Source of the DNA: Pseudonocardia oroxyli
GTDB lineage: Bacteria > Actinomycetota > Actinomycetes > Mycobacteriales > Pseudonocardiaceae
Length of the DNA stretch: 64,000 bases
Assembly (NCBI RefSeq): GCF_900102195.1
Contig: NZ_FNBE01000004.1
Coordinates: 343,170-407,169, forward strand
Reading direction: 5' to 3'
Part shown: positions 54,253 to 63,149 of the stretch, in pieces
Layout of the letters: each line of letters opens with the position of its first letter
How positions within the stretch are numbered: position 1 is the stretch's first letter
Notes under the pieces: model-generated
The model's database searches: none
The model's input: only the letters and a program-made list of their open reading frames with translations
Told to the model about the DNA's origin: nothing
Position numbers and translations under genes: made by a program

Positions 54253-56262
54253 GTGGCCACCCCCGCCCTCCCGGTCCGCACGGTCCTCGCCCACTTCCGG
54301 CCCTTCATCAAGCCCTATCGCGGCCGGCTGGCGATCTGCCTGGCGCTCATCGCGGTGGGCCCGGTGCTCGATGCGGCGAACCTGTGGCTGTTCAAGGTCC
54401 TCGTCGACGACGTCCTGACTCCGCGCAATTTCGAACTGTTCGGCACGGTTGCTGCATTGTTCGTCGGCGTCATGGTCGTCGGCGGAATTCTGTCCTTTGC
54501 GGACGACTACCTCTGCACGTGGGTCGGTGAACGATTCGTCCTGGATCTACGGGATCGACTGTTCGCCCACATGCATCGCATGTCGCCCGGATTCTTCGAG
54601 CGCCGCCCGGTCGGTGACCTGCTCGCCCGGCTCTCCGGGGACGTCAACGCGATCGAGTCACTCGTCGTGTCCGGTCTCATGCAGCTCGTCTCCTTCGGCA
54701 CCCGCCTGCTCGTCTACGGCGGCCTGCTGTTCTTCCTGAACTGGCAGCTGGCGCTCGTCTCGCTCGTCAGCGTGCCCGCGTTCGCGCTCGCCTCCCGCTG
54801 GTTCTCCCGGCGGTTGAAGGCCGCCGCCCGCGAGACGAGCCGGCGCGGCGGGCAGATCGGCGCCGTCGCCGAGGAGTCCCTGGGCAACGCCGCGCTCGTG
54901 CACGCCTACAACCGCCAGCCCGCCGAGACCCGCCGCTTCCGCACCGAGAACCTCGGCTCCTTCGCGGCGTCGATGGTGGCCGCCCGGCTGCGCGCGCTGT
55001 TCTCGCCGCTGATCGACCTGTTCGAGGTCGCCGCCGTCCTGGTCGTGGCGGGCTTCGCCGTCTGGCAGATGGCGCAGGACGCGCTGACCCTCGGCGGGCT
55101 GATCGTGTTCCTGGGCTACCTCTCCCAGATGTACGCGCCGATCAAGGGCCTCGCCGGGCTGACCAACACCGTCTTCGCCGCCAGCGCGGGCGCCGAGCGG
55201 ATCATCGAGATCCTCCGCGAGCAGCCGTCGGTCGAGGAGTCACCGCACCCAGTGCCGCTCGGTCGCGCCCGCGGCGCGATCACGCTCGAGAACCTGCGCT
55301 TCGCCTACCCCGGCACCGAGCGGCCCGCCCTCGACGGCGTGACGGTGACCGTCCCGCCCGGCGGGACCCTCGCCGTCGTCGGGCCCAGCGGGGCGGGCAA
55401 GACCACGCTCACGAAGCTGCTGCTGCGCTTCTACGACCCGGACGCGGGCCGGGTGCGGCTCGACGGCGTCGACCTGCGGGACCTGTCGCTGGTGCGGGTC
55501 CGGGAGAACCTCGCGGCGGTGCTGCAGGAGACCCTCGTGTTCGACGGCACCGTGCGCGACAACATCCTGTGGGGCAGGCCCGACGCCACCGAGGAGGAGC
55601 TGGTCGCCGCCGCAGTGGCCGCGGATGCGCACGACTTCGTGACCGCGCTGCCCCAGGGCTACGACACCCCCGTCGGACAGCGCGGTCGGATGCTCTCCGG
55701 CGGCCAGCGCCAACGGCTCGCCATCGCCCGCGCCATGATCCGCGACGCCCCGGTCCTGCTGCTCGACGAGCCCACCACCGGCCTCGACGCCCACTCCACC
55801 GAGCAGGTCATGGGCCCGATGCGGCGGCTCATGCACGGCCGGACCACCATCGTGATCAGCCACAACCTGCTCACCGTCACCGACGCCGACCAGATCCTCT
55901 ACCTGGAACACGGCCGGGTCCTCGGCGCGGGCACCCATCATGAGCTGCTGATCAACTGCCCCGGCTACGCCCATCTGCACCGCCTGCACCACGGCCCCGG
56001 CGCCCGTCGGGCCGGCACCGCACAGAGCGCGGCCACGCAGAGGCCGACCACGCAGAGCCCGACTACGCTGAGCCCGACCGCCCAGAGCCCGACCACGCAG
56101 GGCGGCACCGGCAGGCCCGGCGCCGTCTGGGCCGATCTCGACCGCGAGCGCGCCCGCCACCGCTACCCGGTCGGCCACCCGCAGGGCCCGCGACCCCAGC
56201 CGGTCCCGCGCCGTCGCGCCCGCACCGGTGCAGCCCGCCTGTTCCAGAGCAACGGCCACTGA
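54253..56262 (+). CDS. ABC exporter, fused permease and ATPase
   Basis: A 669-residue half-transporter that should work as a homodimer. Six membrane helices lie in residues about 20-300 (RLAICLALIAVGPVLDAANL; LLVYGGLLFFLNWQLALVSL; VAAVLVVAGFAVWQMAQDAL). The ATPase domain shows Walker A VVGPSGAGKTTLTKLLLRF (about residue 378), Q-loop LAAVLQETLVF, signature MLSGGQRQRLAIARAM, Walker B PVLLLDEPTTGLDAHS and H-loop IVISHNLLTV. A Thr/Pro/Gln-rich C-terminal tail (about 85 residues) contains repeats such as TTQSPTTLSPTAQSPTTQ. The GTG start follows ACGGAGC. It could export a peptide, lipid or drug. Confidence 0.93.
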   Translation: MATPALPVRTVLAHFRPFIKPYRGRLAICLALIAVGPVLDAANLWLFKVLVDDVLTPRNFELFGTVAALFVGVMVVGGILSFADDYLCTWVGERFVLDLRDRLFAHMHRMSPGFFERRPVGDLLARLSGDVNAIESLVVSGLMQLVSFGTRLLVYGGLLFFLNWQLALVSLVSVPAFALASRWFSRRLKAAARETSRRGGQIGAVAEESLGNAALVHAYNRQPAETRRFRTENLGSFAASMVAARLRALFSPLIDLFEVAAVLVVAGFAVWQMAQDALTLGGLIVFLGYLSQMYAPIKGLAGLTNTVFAASAGAERIIEILREQPSVEESPHPVPLGRARGAITLENLRFAYPGTERPALDGVTVTVPPGGTLAVVGPSGAGKTTLTKLLLRFYDPDAGRVRLDGVDLRDLSLVRVRENLAAVLQETLVFDGTVRDNILWGRPDATEEELVAAAVAADAHDFVTALPQGYDTPVGQRGRMLSGGQRQRLAIARAMIRDAPVLLLDEPTTGLDAHSTEQVMGPMRRLMHGRTTIVISHNLLTVTDADQILYLEHGRVLGAGTHHELLINCPGYAHLHRLHHGPGARRAGTAQSAATQRPTTQSPTTLSPTAQSPTTQGGTGRPGAVWADLDRERARHRYPVGHPQGPRPQPVPRRRARTGAARLFQSNGH

Positions 56263-56265
56263 ACC

Positions 56266-56307
56266 CGTGAGTGGCGATGGTCGCCATGGCGACCATCGCC
56301 ACTCACG
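56266..56307. repeat. 42-nt palindromic element, copy E
   Basis: Perfect 20-bp arms: CGTGAGTGGCGATGGTCGCC (56266-56285), an AT loop, and the reverse complement (56288-56307). It lies between two convergent genes, 3 bp after the ABC exporter stop codon, and extends 5 bp into terC, whose stop codon (56303-56305) it supplies. Confidence 0.95.
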
Positions 56308-57481
56308 AGGTCCGGGCGCTCGCCTCGTGCTCGGCCCGCACCCGGTTGACGAGATCGACGAGCTCCGCGTCCTCCTTGAGCGCCTTGCGCGCGCGGGGCG
56401 GAAGCTCCTGCAGGCGCTTCTCCTCGCCGCGCAGCACCTCGATCAGCCGCGCCCGCTCGGTCGGGTCCTCGCAGGCCAGGTACTCCTTCGCCCGACGGCG
56501 CACGGTCGCGGAGGCGTTGACCGCCTTGCCCTTCGGGCTGGCGAGCGAGGCGATGACGGTCAGGACCAGCACGCCGATGATCACGCTGAGCGAGACCGCC
56601 GTGCTGATCTCGACGACGTTGACGTGCTCGCCGTCGTTGATGAACGGCACGTTGTTCTCGTGCAGGGCGTGCAGGATCAGCTTCACGCCGATGAACGCCA
56701 GGATCGCCGCGAGCCCGTAGGACAGGTAGACGAGCCGGTCCAGCAGGCCGTTGATCAGGAAGTAGAGCTGGCGCAGGCCCAACAGGGAGAAGGCCGTCGC
56801 GGTGAACACGATGTAGGTGTTCTGGGTGAGGCCGAAGATCGCCGGGATGGAGTCCAGGGCGAACAGGATGTCCGTGCCGCCGATGGCGACCATCACCAGC
56901 AGCATGGGGGTCATGACCCGCTTGCCGTTCTCGACGGTGAACAGCTTGTCGCCGTCGTAGTGCTCGGAGGTGCGCAGGAAGCGCCTCGCGAGCCGGATGA
57001 CGAAGTTGTCCGCCTCGTCCTGGCCACCCTCGCCCTTGAGCAGGTTCCCGGCCGTGATCAGCAGGATGAGGCCGAACAGGTAGAACACCCAGGCGAACGT
57101 GTTGATCAGCGCGGCGCCCACGAAGATGAACGCCGTCCGCGCGATCAGCGAGAACACGATGCCGAACAGCAACACCTTCTGCTGGTCGGCGCGGGGCACG
57201 GAGAAGCTGCCCATGATGATGAGGAAGACGAACAGGTTGTCGACCGACAGTGCCTTCTCGGTGACGTAGCCCGCGAAGTACTCGGCGCCCATCGTCGGGT
57301 CGCCGAAGAGCAGCAGGCCCACGCCGAACAACACCGCGATGCCGACGTAGAGGGCCGACCAGACGGTGGCCTCCCGCAGGGTCGGGACGTGCGCCTTGCG
57401 GACGTGGAACACGAAGTCGAACACCAGCAGCCCGACGATCGCGAGGACCGTCAGCCACCACACGACGGGAGGCACGGACAC
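56303..57481 (-). CDS. TerC/Alx-family integral membrane protein
   Basis: A 392-residue protein with nine or so membrane segments and the TerC signature FAGYVTEKALSVDNLFVFLI (conserved Glu and Asp-Asn), FGIVFSLIARTAFIFVGAAL, and IGGTDILFALDSIPAIFGLT with a second acidic pair. TerC proteins have been linked to tellurite resistance and to metal (manganese) loading or secretion of metalloproteins. The GTG start has GGAG upstream at 6 bp. A hydrophilic C-terminal region of about 70 residues ends in a stop codon contributed by the 42-nt palindrome. Confidence 0.92.
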   Translation of the reverse strand: MSVPPVVWWLTVLAIVGLLVFDFVFHVRKAHVPTLREATVWSALYVGIAVLFGVGLLLFGDPTMGAEYFAGYVTEKALSVDNLFVFLIIMGSFSVPRADQQKVLLFGIVFSLIARTAFIFVGAALINTFAWVFYLFGLILLITAGNLLKGEGGQDEADNFVIRLARRFLRTSEHYDGDKLFTVENGKRVMTPMLLVMVAIGGTDILFALDSIPAIFGLTQNTYIVFTATAFSLLGLRQLYFLINGLLDRLVYLSYGLAAILAFIGVKLILHALHENNVPFINDGEHVNVVEISTAVSLSVIIGVLVLTVIASLASPKGKAVNASATVRRRAKEYLACEDPTERARLIEVLRGEEKRLQELPPRARKALKEDAELVDLVNRVRAEHEASARTS

Positions 57482-57578
57482 GAGGTCTCCTCAGGGGTCC
57501 ACGAGACAGTGGCGTGAGCATAGGGACGAACCGGGCAGTCGGCACATGATCCGTGCCCGGTCGGGGTACCCGGCGGCC

Positions 57579-57968
57579 GTGACCACGACGTTGCGCGCGG
57601 ATCCCGTCGCCCTGACCACCGCCTTCCGGGACGCGCGTTGTCTGCCCCGGCTACGGGCCTGGTTGCGGGAACACGTCGGCGAGGCCGAGAGCTGCGGGGA
57701 CGCCGAACTCGTCTGCACCGAGCTCGTCACCAACGCCGTGGAGCACGCGCGCGGGCCGCGGTCGGTGGAGCTGGCCGTCTCCGAGGACCGGGTGCGTGTC
57801 GCGGTGACCGACGGCAGTCCGGAGCGCGACCCCGTCGCCGGCCGGTCGCGGTTCGAAGGCGAGCACCGGGGTCGCGGGTTGACCCTGGTCGCGGCGCTGA
57901 GCGAGTGGACCGTGCGCGTTGCGCGACGCTCGAAGACCGTCGAGGCCACCGTCCTGACACCGGACTGA
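57579..57968 (+). CDS. RsbW-like anti-sigma-type ATP-binding protein
   Basis: A 129-residue HATPase_c domain protein. The N-box is CTELVTNAVEHARGP (about residues 46-60), followed by VRVAVTDGSPERDP (G1-like) and HRGRGLTLVAALSEW (G2-like). Such proteins bind ATP and often act as serine kinases on anti-sigma antagonists. No sigma factor or antagonist gene is adjacent. The GTG at 57579 begins the conserved domain; an ATG at 57546 is an alternative. It is divergent from terC, with 97 bp between. Confidence 0.85.
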   Translation: MTTTLRADPVALTTAFRDARCLPRLRAWLREHVGEAESCGDAELVCTELVTNAVEHARGPRSVELAVSEDRVRVAVTDGSPERDPVAGRSRFEGEHRGRGLTLVAALSEWTVRVARRSKTVEATVLTPD

Positions 57969-58085
57969 CCAACCCGGAGTGCGCCAAGAGCAAGAACGAA
58001 GGAGGGGGCCGTCAGGCCACTCACCGAGGCCGCCGGTCCGCGAGGTCCCGGCTCACCACGGCGTCAGCTCACCGAGGGCGCTCCT

Positions 58086-61000
58086 CTACATGCCGCGGTA
58101 GGCCGCCATCGCGTCGGCGAGCAGGTTGCCGAGGCTCTCGCGGCCGGAGCGGCCCGGCGTCCGCTCGGCGGCCGCCGGGGTCGCCGAGTCGCCGGGGGCG
58201 TTGTCCGGCTCGCCCGTGGACCCGGTCGTCGACGTCGTCGCGCCCTGGTCCGGCGCCTCGGCCGACCGGCGCCGGTGTCGGCGGGCACCCGTGTCCTCGG
58301 CCGCCCGCGCCTGATCGAGCCCGGCGCCGGGCTCAGCGCCTGGTCCGTCGCTCGGTTCCGGGAGTTCCTGGACGAGTTGGGCGCCGGACTCGCCGTCCGT
58401 GCCGTGGACGGTGCCGCGCAGGCGCACCGCGCCGAGCCCGTCCATACCGATCGGGTCCCGCGAGACCGCCATGGCGACGGCCGCCGCGAGGTCTCCCAGC
58501 ACCGGCTGCATCCAGGCCGCGCTCTCGGCCCGGTCGCGCCCGGGCAGGTCGACCCGCAGGGTCGCCGGGTCCTCGGGGCGCACGCGTCCCCGCCGCGGGA
58601 GGTGGACGCGCATCCGGTCGGTGAGATCACGCAGGATCCGCTCGGCCTGCGGGGAGTGCACCCGACGATCGCCCTCGACGAGGTCGATCACCACCGTCGT
58701 GCCCACGGCCGCCGGATCCGGCTCCCGCCCACCCGAGTCCGACGGGCTCTCCCCCGCCTCCGGACGACGCCGCCTGCCCGAGGCTCCCGCCTCGCCCGAT
58801 CCGGACCGCGCCCCGTCCGCAGGCCCCTCACCGCCCGTACCGACTGGAGGACCGACGACCCCGGACGCCGCCGCGGCGCCTGCGACGGTCGGTGCCGCAG
58901 CAGGCTCCGCACGACCCCACACCCGGTCGAGCTCGGCGATCGCCTCGCGCAGCCAGTCGCCCGCCCCGTCGGCCGGGGCCCCGCCGTTCGCTCCCGTGGG
59001 TTTCGCGGCGACCGCCGCCGACACCGCGGACGCGGAACCCCTCGCCTCGTCCGACGCCGCCGGCAGGTCCGCCTCGGCGGCCGCGTGCCCGGCCCTCCGC
59101 CTCGACGAGGTAGAGCCGGCTCCGTGCCGCCCCGAGCCGTCGCGTGCGGCGTCGGCCGTCGCCTCGTGCGGAGCGGTCTGCTCACCGTGCCCACCGGCCG
59201 GCTCGCCGTGACCAGCCCGGTCGCCGTGCCGACCGGCCTGGTCTGAGTCTCGACCAGCCTGGTCGTCATGCACACCCGCCTGGCCGCCGCGTCGACCGGC
59301 AACATCGCCGACACGCCCGCTCACCTCGAGTTCGGGTCGGCCTGCTTCGCCGCCATGCCGGCCAGCCGCATCGCCGCGCCGACTGCCCGCGTCCCCGTGC
59401 CGGCTCGCATTGTCGCCGCGCCGGTCCGCCGCGTCGCTCTGCCGACCCACCTCATGGCCCTGCCCACCGGCCTCGTCCCCGCCGCGCCGACCCGCCTGAT
59501 CGCCACCGTGCGCCCCGCGCGTGCCGCTGTCGGGCACCCCGACACCGAGGACGTCCTGGTCGCGGTCCGATCCGCCACGCGGCGAGTCGGCCGTCGCATC
59601 GTCCCGGTCGGCACGCGGTGACCGCGGAGCGGACTCCTCCGCCGCCCGCCGGCGCGCCGGGCGACGCACCGGCGCGCCGCCGGCCGGAGCGCCCGCGGTG
59701 TCGGCTCCCTCATGACGACTTCCCCCGTCCGCGGCGTCGGCTGATCGCGCCGCCGCCCCTGCCGCGGCGGTGGCCGCCGACTCGCCGGTACGGGACCGGG
59801 TCAGCCGCGGCCACGAGCCCGCGCGGTCGCCGTCGTCGCTCCACTGCCCCGAGGCCCGCAACTCCGAGATCAACGCGTCACCGAGCAGCGCCCCGTACGA
59901 GGTGGCCGAACGGCCATTCGTCGCAGGCTCGTCGATCGGGACAGCGGTGGCCCGCCGCCGCTGCGTGAGACGGCGCGGACGCTCCGCGGGCTCGGCCCCG
60001 TCGTCCGACTGTGCCTCGCCGGTGTTCCCCGCCGACTTGGGCCGGCCGTTCCGGCGCCCGTCCTCGGGTGCCGCGCCGGCGACGGGCGGCGTGCCGAGGC
60101 CATCGTCGGATCGTCGGACCGGCCGCGGTTCGGCGAGCGGGCCACCGAGCAGCGCGTCCGCCTCCGAGGAGAAGCCGCCCAGCAGGGCGTCGATCGCGCT
60201 CATCCCGCTCGGCGGAGCTGCGGCCCCCGGCTTGGTGTCAGTCGCGGTGCGCTCCGGTGGGGTGGGGCCGTGTCCGGTCGCCGACTCGTCGAGGAGTCTG
60301 TCCGCGGGCCGCACGTCGGTGCTGCGCGCCCCGCGACGTCCGAGCGCCGCCTCGAAGTCCGCCACGAGCTCTCGGTGGCGACGGCCGCGCTCCTTGTCCC
60401 GCTGCTCGGCGGCCATTCCGGCCCGCATCTCCCGCAGCGCGACGTCCAGGGCTCCGGTCCGCTCGGCGAGCTCGGCCAGGGCGGTCCGACAGGCGGCCTC
60501 GAGGCCCGGAAGGTCCACGACCGCGGCCAGGTCGGCGGCCTCGGCCAGCGCAGTGCCGGTGGCGGCCTCGTCCTCCGACGTGGCTCGCGCGACCGCGAGC
60601 CGCAGCCGAGCCGCCTGCGCGTTGGCTCGTCCGGGAGCCGCGACGAGCGCCCCTCGGGCGACACCGTGCGCCTCCGCTCGCCTGCCCGCCTCCAGCAACG
60701 CCGCGATCCGATGCGCCAGCAGAGCGTCGTAGAGCGAGGGAGCGGCACGGCGCCCCCCGGCCCCGTCGAGGACCCGAAGGCCCTCAGTGGCCGCCTCGAC
60801 CGCCGCCACGGACGCCGCCCGGTCGAGCGCGACCGTCGCGGCGACCAGCTCGACGGCAGCCCGGGCCACGGACCCCGCGAGCGCATCGGCGTCCGCCCGC
60901 GCGCGGGACAGCAGGGCATCGACCGTGCTCGCAGCCTCCCCGGCCGAGACCGCGCACCGGATCAGGACGAGCCGTGCGTCCAGCCGGACCTCGGCCGATC

Positions 61001-61367
61001 CGACGGCGAGCGTGAGGGCCTGCTGGGCGAGCCGCCGCGCGACACCGGTGTCCCCGTTCTCCTGGGAGACCGACGCCACCTCGACGACGAGCCGTGCACC
61101 GTCCGCCACCGCGGGCTCGACACCGCGCCGCGCGAGCTGCTCGAGCACCTCCGCGATCACGGTGCGCCCGTCGCCGGTCGCGGCGAGGCCGTGGGCGCGC
61201 CAGCCCGAGGCCAGCAGCCACACCGGATCGGTCTCCGGAGTGACCTCCGCAGCGTGCTCCGCGAGCCCGGCCGTGAGATCCGGCCTGCTCCACCGGAGCG
61301 ACGCCGCGACCGTGGTCAACGCCGCCCCGGAGAGCTCGTCTGTGCCGTGCCGGACCGCCTCGGACAT
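58086..61367 (-). CDS. Large TPR-like, repeat-containing protein of unknown function
   Basis: Not recognised. The 1093-residue product has an Ala-rich alpha-helical N-terminal region (about residues 1-290) resembling tetratricopeptide repeats (GVARRLAQQALTLAVGSAEV; AALLEAGRRAEAHGVARGAL). A disordered middle (about 300-800) follows, including some 16 copies of a Gly/Asp/Ala/Arg/His heptad (residues about 622-734). A compact C-terminal domain (about 880-1010: TTVVIDLVEGDRRVHSPQAE; LPGRDRAESAAWMQPVLGDL) and a charged tail come last. No signal peptide or membrane segment is seen. The ATG has GGAGG 4 bp upstream. It follows ettA by 80 bp on the same strand. Confidence 0.75.
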   Translation of the reverse strand: MSEAVRHGTDELSGAALTTVAASLRWSRPDLTAGLAEHAAEVTPETDPVWLLASGWRAHGLAATGDGRTVIAEVLEQLARRGVEPAVADGARLVVEVASVSQENGDTGVARRLAQQALTLAVGSAEVRLDARLVLIRCAVSAGEAASTVDALLSRARADADALAGSVARAAVELVAATVALDRAASVAAVEAATEGLRVLDGAGGRRAAPSLYDALLAHRIAALLEAGRRAEAHGVARGALVAAPGRANAQAARLRLAVARATSEDEAATGTALAEAADLAAVVDLPGLEAACRTALAELAERTGALDVALREMRAGMAAEQRDKERGRRHRELVADFEAALGRRGARSTDVRPADRLLDESATGHGPTPPERTATDTKPGAAAPPSGMSAIDALLGGFSSEADALLGGPLAEPRPVRRSDDGLGTPPVAGAAPEDGRRNGRPKSAGNTGEAQSDDGAEPAERPRRLTQRRRATAVPIDEPATNGRSATSYGALLGDALISELRASGQWSDDGDRAGSWPRLTRSRTGESAATAAAGAAARSADAADGGSRHEGADTAGAPAGGAPVRRPARRRAAEESAPRSPRADRDDATADSPRGGSDRDQDVLGVGVPDSGTRGAHGGDQAGRRGGDEAGGQGHEVGRQSDAADRRGDNASRHGDAGSRRGDAAGRHGGEAGRPELEVSGRVGDVAGRRGGQAGVHDDQAGRDSDQAGRHGDRAGHGEPAGGHGEQTAPHEATADAARDGSGRHGAGSTSSRRRAGHAAAEADLPAASDEARGSASAVSAAVAAKPTGANGGAPADGAGDWLREAIAELDRVWGRAEPAAAPTVAGAAAASGVVGPPVGTGGEGPADGARSGSGEAGASGRRRRPEAGESPSDSGGREPDPAAVGTTVVIDLVEGDRRVHSPQAERILRDLTDRMRVHLPRRGRVRPEDPATLRVDLPGRDRAESAAWMQPVLGDLAAAVAMAVSRDPIGMDGLGAVRLRGTVHGTDGESGAQLVQELPEPSDGPGAEPGAGLDQARAAEDTGARRHRRRSAEAPDQGATTSTTGSTGEPDNAPGDSATPAAAERTPGRSGRESLGNLLADAMAAYRGM
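59166..59504. repeat. Degenerate 21-bp tandem repeat encoding a heptad array
   Basis: On the minus strand, within the large repeat protein, about 16 units of seven residues follow each other, with the consensus Gly-Asp-x-Ala-Gly-Arg-His (for example GDNASRH, GDAAGRH, SDQAGRH). Two units have eight residues. The DNA period is 21 bp but the copies have diverged, so the array is old. Confidence 0.85.
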
Positions 61368-61447
61368 GCACCCTCCTGTGCGACCGACCACCCGGGTGGG
61401 ATCCCGCTGTCTACCTCGCCCGATCGAGCCGCAGGGCCCGATCGCTC

Positions 61448-63148
61448 TCAGTCACGGGTGAGCTTACGGTGCGTGACACGGTGCGGACGCGCGGCATCCG
61501 CCCCGAGGCGCTCCACCTTGTTCTTCTCGTAGGCCTCGAAGTTGCCCTCGAACCAGAACCAGGCGGCCGGGTTCTCGTCGGTGCCCTCCCACGCGAGGAT
61601 GTGCGTGACGACGCGGTCCAGGAACCACCGGTCGTGGGAGATGACCACGGCGCACCCGGGGAACTGCTCGAGCGCGTTCTCCAACGAGCCTAGCGTCTCG
61701 ACGTCCAGGTCGTTCGTCGGCTCGTCGAGCAGGATCAGGTTGCCGCCGAGCTTGAGCGTGAGGGCCAGGTTCAGCCGGTTCCGCTCGCCGCCGGACAGCA
61801 CGCCCGCGGGCTTCTGCTGGTCGGGGCCCTTGAACCCGAAGGCCGCGATGTAGGCGCGCGAGGGCATCTCGGTCTGGCCGACGTGGATGTAGTCCAGGCC
61901 GTCGGACACGACCTCCCAGACGTTCTTCTTGGGGTCGATCCCGCCGCGGTTCTGGTCGACGTAGGACAGCTTCACCGTCTCGCCGACCTTGACCTCGCCG
62001 GAGTCCGGCTTCTCCAGCCCGACGATGGTCTTGAACAGCGTGGTCTTGCCGACCCCGTTCGGCCCGATCACGCCGACGATCCCGTTTCGCGGGAGCGAGA
62101 ACGACAGGTCCTTGATCAGCTGACGGCCGTCGAAGCCCTTGTCCAGGTGCGAGACCTCCACGACCGTGCTGCCCAGGCGCGGGCCGGGCGGGATCTGGAT
62201 CTCCTCGAAGTCCAGCTTCCGGTTCCGGTCCGCCTCGGCCGCCATCTCCTCGTAGCGGTCCAGCCGCGAGCGGCTCTTGGCCTGCCGCGCCTTCGGGTTG
62301 GACCGGACCCACGCGAGCTCGTCCTTCAGCCGCTTCTGCAGCTTCTGGTCCTTCTTGCCCTGGACCGCGAGGCGCTCGGCCTTCTTCTCCAGGTAGGTGG
62401 AGTAGTTGCCCTCGTAGGGGAAGGTGCGGCCGCGGTCCAGCTCGAGGATCCACTGCGCCACGTTGTCCAGGAAGTACCGGTCGTGGGTGACCGCCAGGAC
62501 GGCGCCGGGGTAGGACGCCAGGAACTGCTCGAGCCAGAGGACGCTCTCCGCGTCCAGGTGGTTGGTCGGCTCGTCGAGGAGCAGGAGGTCGGGCTTGGAC
62601 AGGAGCAGCTTGCACAGCGCGACGCGGCGGCGCTCACCACCCGAGAGGTGGGTGACCGGGGCGTCCGGCGGCGGGCAGCGCAGGGCGTCCATCGCCTGCT
62701 CCAGCTGAGAGTCGAGCTCCCAGGCGTCCGCGTGGTCCAGCTCCTCCTGGAGGGTGCCCATCTCCTCCATCAGCGCGTCCGAGTAGTCCGTCGCCATCTG
62801 TTCGGCGATCTCGTTGTATCGGTCGAGCTTCTGCTTGATCTCGCCGACGCCCTCCTCCACGTTGCCGAGGACGGTCTTCTCCTCGTTGAGGGGAGGCTCC
62901 TGCTGCAGGATCCCGACCGTGGCGCCCGGGGCGAGGAAGGCCTCGCCGTTGTTCGCCTGGTCCAGGCCGGCCATGATCCGCAGCACGGTCGACTTGCCGG
63001 CGCCGTTGGGACCCACGACGCCGATCTTCGCCCCCGGGTAGAAGCTGATCGAGGCGTTGTCGAGGATGACCTTGTCGCCGTGCGCCTTGCGCACGTTCTT
63101 CATGGTGTAGATGAACTCCGGCACGCGCACGATGGTAGTTCCGGTCAC
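61448..63148 (-). CDS. ettA: Energy-dependent translational throttle protein EttA (ABC-F)
   Basis: A 566-residue ABC-F ATPase that binds the ribosomal E site and gates entry into elongation according to the ATP/ADP ratio. Two ABC domains are seen: VVGPNGAGKSTVLRIMAGLD with LSGGERRRVALCKLLLSKPD, and VIGPNGVGKTTLFKTIVGLE with LSGGERNRLNLALTLKLGGN. The linker between them carries the arm-type segment LQKRLKDELAWVRSNPKARQ. The family N-terminus PEFIYTMKNVRKAHGDKVIL begins at a GTG at 63124, but GGAGGA lies 7 bp before the in-frame GTG at 63148, adding TGTTIVR; this start was chosen. It begins 1 bp after the ssb stop codon. Confidence 0.95.
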   Translation of the reverse strand: MTGTTIVRVPEFIYTMKNVRKAHGDKVILDNASISFYPGAKIGVVGPNGAGKSTVLRIMAGLDQANNGEAFLAPGATVGILQQEPPLNEEKTVLGNVEEGVGEIKQKLDRYNEIAEQMATDYSDALMEEMGTLQEELDHADAWELDSQLEQAMDALRCPPPDAPVTHLSGGERRRVALCKLLLSKPDLLLLDEPTNHLDAESVLWLEQFLASYPGAVLAVTHDRYFLDNVAQWILELDRGRTFPYEGNYSTYLEKKAERLAVQGKKDQKLQKRLKDELAWVRSNPKARQAKSRSRLDRYEEMAAEADRNRKLDFEEIQIPPGPRLGSTVVEVSHLDKGFDGRQLIKDLSFSLPRNGIVGVIGPNGVGKTTLFKTIVGLEKPDSGEVKVGETVKLSYVDQNRGGIDPKKNVWEVVSDGLDYIHVGQTEMPSRAYIAAFGFKGPDQQKPAGVLSGGERNRLNLALTLKLGGNLILLDEPTNDLDVETLGSLENALEQFPGCAVVISHDRWFLDRVVTHILAWEGTDENPAAWFWFEGNFEAYEKNKVERLGADAARPHRVTHRKLTRD

Positions 63149-63149
63149 T

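Noticed and set aside
57969..58085. Possible terminator or RNA between the RsbW-like gene and the large repeat protein
   Set aside because: No inverted repeat with a stem longer than five pairs could be found by eye in this convergent gap.
59144..59968. Plus-strand His/Arg/Pro-rich open frame opposite the heptad array
   Set aside because: It is the antisense of the repetitive region of the large protein, starts without a ribosome-binding site and has no domain.
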